A stretch of DNA of 8,314 bases, from assembly GCA_019115725.1 (NCBI GenBank), contig DXCY01000025.1, positions 1-8,314 on the forward strand, in the 5' to 3' direction. The notes under the pieces are model-generated. The model did no database searches and was not told the DNA's origin. It was given only the letters and a program-made list of their open reading frames with translations. The position numbers and the translations under genes were made by a program. Shown here one piece after another: positions 5,967 to 8,314 of the stretch; within the stretch, counting starts at the first letter, position 1, and each line of letters starts with the position of its first letter. The DNA is from Candidatus Luteimonas excrementigallinarum (lineage in GTDB: Bacteria > Pseudomonadota > Gammaproteobacteria > Xanthomonadales > Xanthomonadaceae).

Positions 5967-6655
5967 GAATCCGGCGGGCAGCGTGGCGCAACCTGCGCGG
6001 ACGCGGAGCCGGCCATGTCCGGGGGACGGGAACGCGAAGCCCTCAGTGGACGGAGCGGCGAACTGTACCAGTCGGTCACCTGGCCACACGCAAAACGCAC
6101 CCAGGATGGTCCGTAATCCCAGTGGGTGCCTCCGAGCGTCCGGTCCACCGGATCGCCGAGCATTGCCGCCACCTCGCGCGCGTGCATCCCCCGGCGCAGG
6201 GCAATGGCCGCGGACGGCCGGATTTGGCGTTGGTCTCCTGCAACTCCATCAAGGAATTCCGGAAGCGAGGCATCGGTGCGCGTGAGCCACCATGCCCCGA
6301 GCACCGCCACCACCACGATGCCGTACACGACGAACTTCGACCGCCGTCGCCGCTCCTGCAGCGGCTCTTCCTCCACGGCAACGGCGATCAGGGGCCGCTC
6401 CGCGAACGCGTGCCGCCGCAATGCCGGTGCCGGCGCGGCGGCGCCCGGGAGGCGGCCATGATGGCGATGGAAATCGATCGCCGCGGCGTAGCGCTTGTTG
6501 AGCGCCTTGAGCTCGTCCTCGCCCGCGTCGCCGCCACGGTCCGGATGCAGGTCCGCCACGCGGCGCCTGTACGCCAGGCGCAGGCCCTCCATCGAACAGT
6601 CGGGCTCGATGCCCAGTTCGCAATACAGGACCATGAAGTCGGTCTGGTCGGTCAT
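5963..6655 (-). CDS. J-domain single-pass membrane protein with BamE/OmlA-like C-terminal domain
   Basis: A 230-residue protein in three parts. Residues 8-66 look like a J domain: YCELGIEPDCSMEGLRLAYR, then the HPD signature at 37-39 in LHPDRGGD, so it should stimulate an Hsp70 (DnaK) ATPase. After a low-complexity linker with RRRR at 102-105 there is one membrane segment (108-124). By the positive-inside rule the J domain is cytoplasmic and the C-terminus periplasmic. Residues 154-203 (RRGMHAREVAAMLGDPVD, HWDYGPSWVRF, GQVTDWYSSPL) have the G-x-V-x-x-x-L-G-x-P and W-Y-G pattern of SmpA/OmlA (BamE-like) domains. The Arg/Pro/Ser-rich tail (206-230) has no recognisable fold. ATG 6655 begins right at the J domain; no strong ribosome site. 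It heads a minus-strand set with the methyltransferase (4 bp overlap). Its role is unknown; the BamE-like assignment is by pattern only. Confidence 0.85.
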   Translation of the reverse strand: MTDQTDFMVLYCELGIEPDCSMEGLRLAYRRRVADLHPDRGGDAGEDELKALNKRYAAAIDFHRHHGRLPGAAAPAPALRRHAFAERPLIAVAVEEEPLQERRRRSKFVVYGIVVVAVLGAWWLTRTDASLPEFLDGVAGDQRQIRPSAAIALRRGMHAREVAAMLGDPVDRTLGGTHWDYGPSWVRFACGQVTDWYSSPLRPLRASRSRPPDMAGSASAQVAPRCPPDS

Positions 6656-6728
6656 CGCAGGCGTCAGGGATGGCTTGATTCAAGACAGCGTACGAGTTCC
6701 GGGCCGCGCCCCGGCCACGGGTCGAACC
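6656..6728. promoter_or_regulatory. Divergent intergenic region with an 11 bp palindrome
   Basis: This 73 bp spacer separates the divergent J-domain and deacetylase genes and must hold at least part of both promoters if each is transcribed from here. It contains the odd palindrome CTTGATTCAAG at 6674-6684 and a GC-rich hairpin, GGGC-CGC-GCCC, at 6701-6711. I see no convincing -35/-10 pair on either strand. The palindrome could be an operator, but a single 11 bp match may be chance. Confidence 0.3.
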
Positions 6729-7823
6729 ATGCCGGGTGACGCCGCCACCGCAGTCGCGCCGGCGGCCCTGCCGGTGCCCGGACAGCGCCAGCGGCTGGCA
6801 ACGCGCGCCCACGCGTGGCGCCTGCTTCCCGTCATGCGCACCGTGCGTGGATGGTTCCGGCGCGACCTGCGCGTGCTCGCCTACCATCGCGTGCGCGAAC
6901 CCGGCGACGGCTTCGCGTTCGACCGCGAGCTGGTCAGCGCCTCGCCCGAAGCATTCCACGGCCAGATGGCGCACCTGCGCGACCGCTTCCACCCGGTGAC
7001 CTGCCGCGAGGTCGTCGCCGCGCTCGACGGCGGCCCGGCACTGCCGCGCGACGCGGTGCTGGTGACCTTCGACGACGGCTACGACGACAACCATGCGATC
7101 GCGTTCCCGATCCTTCGCGAAACCGGCGTGCCCGCCACCTTCTTCGTCGCCACCGGGCACATCGACAGCGGCCTGCCCTACGCCTACGACTGGCTGGCGC
7201 ACCTGGTGCTGACCTCCAGGGCCGACAGGCTGCGGCTGCCCGGGCTGGGATTCGATGCCCCGCTGCCGGCACTGCCCGCCGAGCGACGCGCACTGGTCGT
7301 CGAGCTCCTCGACCGCCTGAAGTACCTCGACGACGCGGGCCAGCAGGCCGTGATCGCGGAGCTGGAACTGGATTGCCGCCGGCCGCGGACGGCCGGCCAC
7401 GTTGACTGCCAGCCCATGACCTGGGACCAGCTGCGCGAGATGCAGGCGGGGGGGATGGAGATCGGCGGCCACGGCGTGCACCACCGGATGCTGGCCAAGC
7501 TCCCAGGGCATGCCCTGCGCGCGGAGGTCGCCGAATGCCAGGCCCGCCTGACAGCGGAACTGGGCAAGCCGGCCATCGCCTTTTCCTACCCGGTCGGTGG
7601 CCCGGACGCGTACGATGCGCGCGTCGTGGGTGCCGTCCACGAACAGGGGTTCCGGATCGGCTTCACCTACGTGAGCGGGGCCAGCGTTCCGCGCGCCGGC
7701 ATGCGCTACGAATTCCTGCGCACGGGGATCGAAGCCAATATCGACGCGGCCTGGTTCGAAGGCATGCTCGCGCTGCCGGAGGTATTCGCCCACCGAACCA
7801 GGTTGAGGACCTATCCCGCGTGA
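6729..7823 (+). CDS. Polysaccharide deacetylase (NodB homology, carbohydrate esterase 4)
   Basis: A 364-residue protein with the NodB fold. Motif 1 is TFDDGYDDN at 113-121 (Asp115 as catalytic base, Asp116 for metal binding), motif 2 is GGHGVHHRML at 246-255 (His248 and His252 as metal ligands, in a variant of the usual S-H-T-x-x-H), and motif 3 is SYPVGGPDAYD at 286-296. It should remove N- or O-acetyl groups from a glycan or a lipid-linked sugar. No signal peptide is evident: the N-terminus is Ala/Pro-rich, then Arg-rich, so action inside the cell or at the inner membrane is likelier than secretion. ATG 6729 is weakly supported; ATG 6834 (MRTVRGWFRRDLRVLAYHRV) gives a 329-residue protein starting just before the conserved region. 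The open frame upstream to 6495 is antisense to the J-domain gene and is not used. The stop overlaps the next gene's start, so the two are probably co-translated. Confidence 0.9.
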   Translation: MPGDAATAVAPAALPVPGQRQRLATRAHAWRLLPVMRTVRGWFRRDLRVLAYHRVREPGDGFAFDRELVSASPEAFHGQMAHLRDRFHPVTCREVVAALDGGPALPRDAVLVTFDDGYDDNHAIAFPILRETGVPATFFVATGHIDSGLPYAYDWLAHLVLTSRADRLRLPGLGFDAPLPALPAERRALVVELLDRLKYLDDAGQQAVIAELELDCRRPRTAGHVDCQPMTWDQLREMQAGGMEIGGHGVHHRMLAKLPGHALRAEVAECQARLTAELGKPAIAFSYPVGGPDAYDARVVGAVHEQGFRIGFTYVSGASVPRAGMRYEFLRTGIEANIDAAWFEGMLALPEVFAHRTRLRTYPA

Positions 7824-8314
7824 TGCTGTTCCTGCTGACCTGGCTGGGCCTGGTACTGATCCGCCCCCAGGAGTATCCCGCGCTGGCCGACATGGGGATC
7901 CCCATCCTGCCGATCGCGATGCTGGCCACGCTGGTGGCCTGGCAGCTCGGCGGCCAGCGCCGGCCGCTCACGCAGCCAACCTACCTGTTGCTGGCGGCTT
8001 TCATCGTGGTTGGCATGTTCTCGATGGTCGCCAATGGCTGGGTGGGCGGCGCGTATCTGCGCTTCCTCCAGTTCCTGCCGGCGGGGATCGCGCTGCTGCT
8101 GATCGCGCAGGCCAGCCACGTGCCGAAAAACTGCCTGCGGATCATGTGGGTGATCGCGATCTGCGCGGTGGTGCTGACGATCCACGGCATCGAGCAGGTG
8201 AAACTCGGCCAGGGCTGGACCGGCATGCCCACGGTGCAGGACGGCCGCATCCAGTACGTCGGCATTTTCAGCGATCCCAACGACCTGGCGATGCTGTTCA
8301 TCATCGCCATCCCG
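7823..8314 (+). CDS. O-antigen ligase/polymerase-like membrane protein (partial, N-terminal 164 residues)
   Basis: The open frame from ATG 7823 runs off the right edge with no stop, giving 164 residues. It is strongly hydrophobic, with membrane segments near 2-13, 25-42, 53-70, 79-96, 104-122 and from 155 on. GIFSDPNDLAM at 147-157 matches the G-x-F-x-x-P-N-x-L-A signature before a helix in the O-antigen ligase (WaaL)/Wzy polymerase family, and an early Arg-Pro (RPQEY, 14-18) recalls ligases of exosortase-type loci; both are recall, not a search. It would join or polymerise lipid-linked glycans at the periplasmic face. The start forms TGATG with the deacetylase stop; GAGGA at 7805-7809 lies 13 nt upstream (10 nt from an in-frame GTG at 7820). 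Ligase versus polymerase cannot be decided from this fragment; the catalytic periplasmic loop lies outside the window. Confidence 0.82.
   Translation, partial: MLFLLTWLGLVLIRPQEYPALADMGIPILPIAMLATLVAWQLGGQRRPLTQPTYLLLAAFIVVGMFSMVANGWVGGAYLRFLQFLPAGIALLLIAQASHVPKNCLRIMWVIAICAVVLTIHGIEQVKLGQGWTGMPTVQDGRIQYVGIFSDPNDLAMLFIIAIP

Noticed and set aside
5967..6089. N-terminal extension of the methyltransferase to 6089
   Set aside because: It lies inside the J-domain gene in another frame; the ATGA overlap at 5963-5966 is a better start.
6495..6728. N-terminal extension of the deacetylase back to 6495
   Set aside because: It overlaps the J-domain coding region on the other strand and its sequence is low-complexity without a signal peptide.
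6249..7793. A 514-codon minus-strand open frame opposite the deacetylase
   Set aside because: Composition is typical of an antisense shadow, while the plus strand carries all three NodB motifs and the neighbouring minus frame carries the J domain.
1..8314. CRISPR array, tRNA/rRNA genes, insertion sequences, attachment sites
   Set aside because: No regularly spaced repeats, transposase motifs, terminal inverted repeats or RNA-gene-like sequences were seen on reading; the window is nearly all coding.

Overview
The window is GC-rich, densely coding DNA, apparently from a Gram-negative proteobacterium. The codon bias, a lipoprotein signal with a lipobox, and the style of a J-domain/BamE-like membrane protein resemble Lysobacter, Luteimonas and related Xanthomonadaceae. 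That placement is an impression from recall, not a search result. Every part is coding or a short spacer; the largest gap is 73 bp. No tRNA, rRNA, CRISPR array or insertion sequence is visible. Two genes run off the window ends: a NadE-like enzyme at the left and an O-antigen ligase/polymerase-like membrane protein at the right.

Left block, minus strand, read from 2056 down to 1: a small acyl carrier protein (ACP), an AMP-forming acyl/aminoacyl ligase, and a PP-loop NAD synthetase-like amidating enzyme. They are packed with a 10 bp gap (at the preferred ligase start) and a 1 bp TGATG overlap, so they look like one translationally coupled operon. Middle, plus strand (2087-3334): a lone lipoprotein of the glucose/sorbosone dehydrogenase (PQQ) family. 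It lies head-to-head with the ACP across 30 bp and tail-to-tail with the next gene, overlapping it by 67 bp. Next, minus strand, read from 6655 down to 3268: a J-domain membrane protein, a class I SAM-dependent methyltransferase (4 bp ATGA overlap) and a full-length glutamine-dependent asparagine synthetase-like amidotransferase.

Right block, plus strand (6729-8314): a NodB-type polysaccharide deacetylase and, overlapping its stop by 1 bp, a polytopic membrane protein with the N-terminal features of the O-antigen ligase/Wzy family.

The best overall reading is part of a cell-surface polysaccharide or glycoconjugate locus. The deacetylase and ligase/polymerase give the glycan context. ACP + adenylating ligase + two amide-forming ATPases (NadE-like and AsnB-like) + methyltransferase look like a module that activates a small carboxylic or amino acid, amidates and methylates it, and perhaps transfers it to the glycan. 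The product cannot be told from sequence. All six minus-strand genes could form a single 'noncontiguous' operon interrupted by the oppositely oriented dehydrogenase gene; this is inference from layout only.
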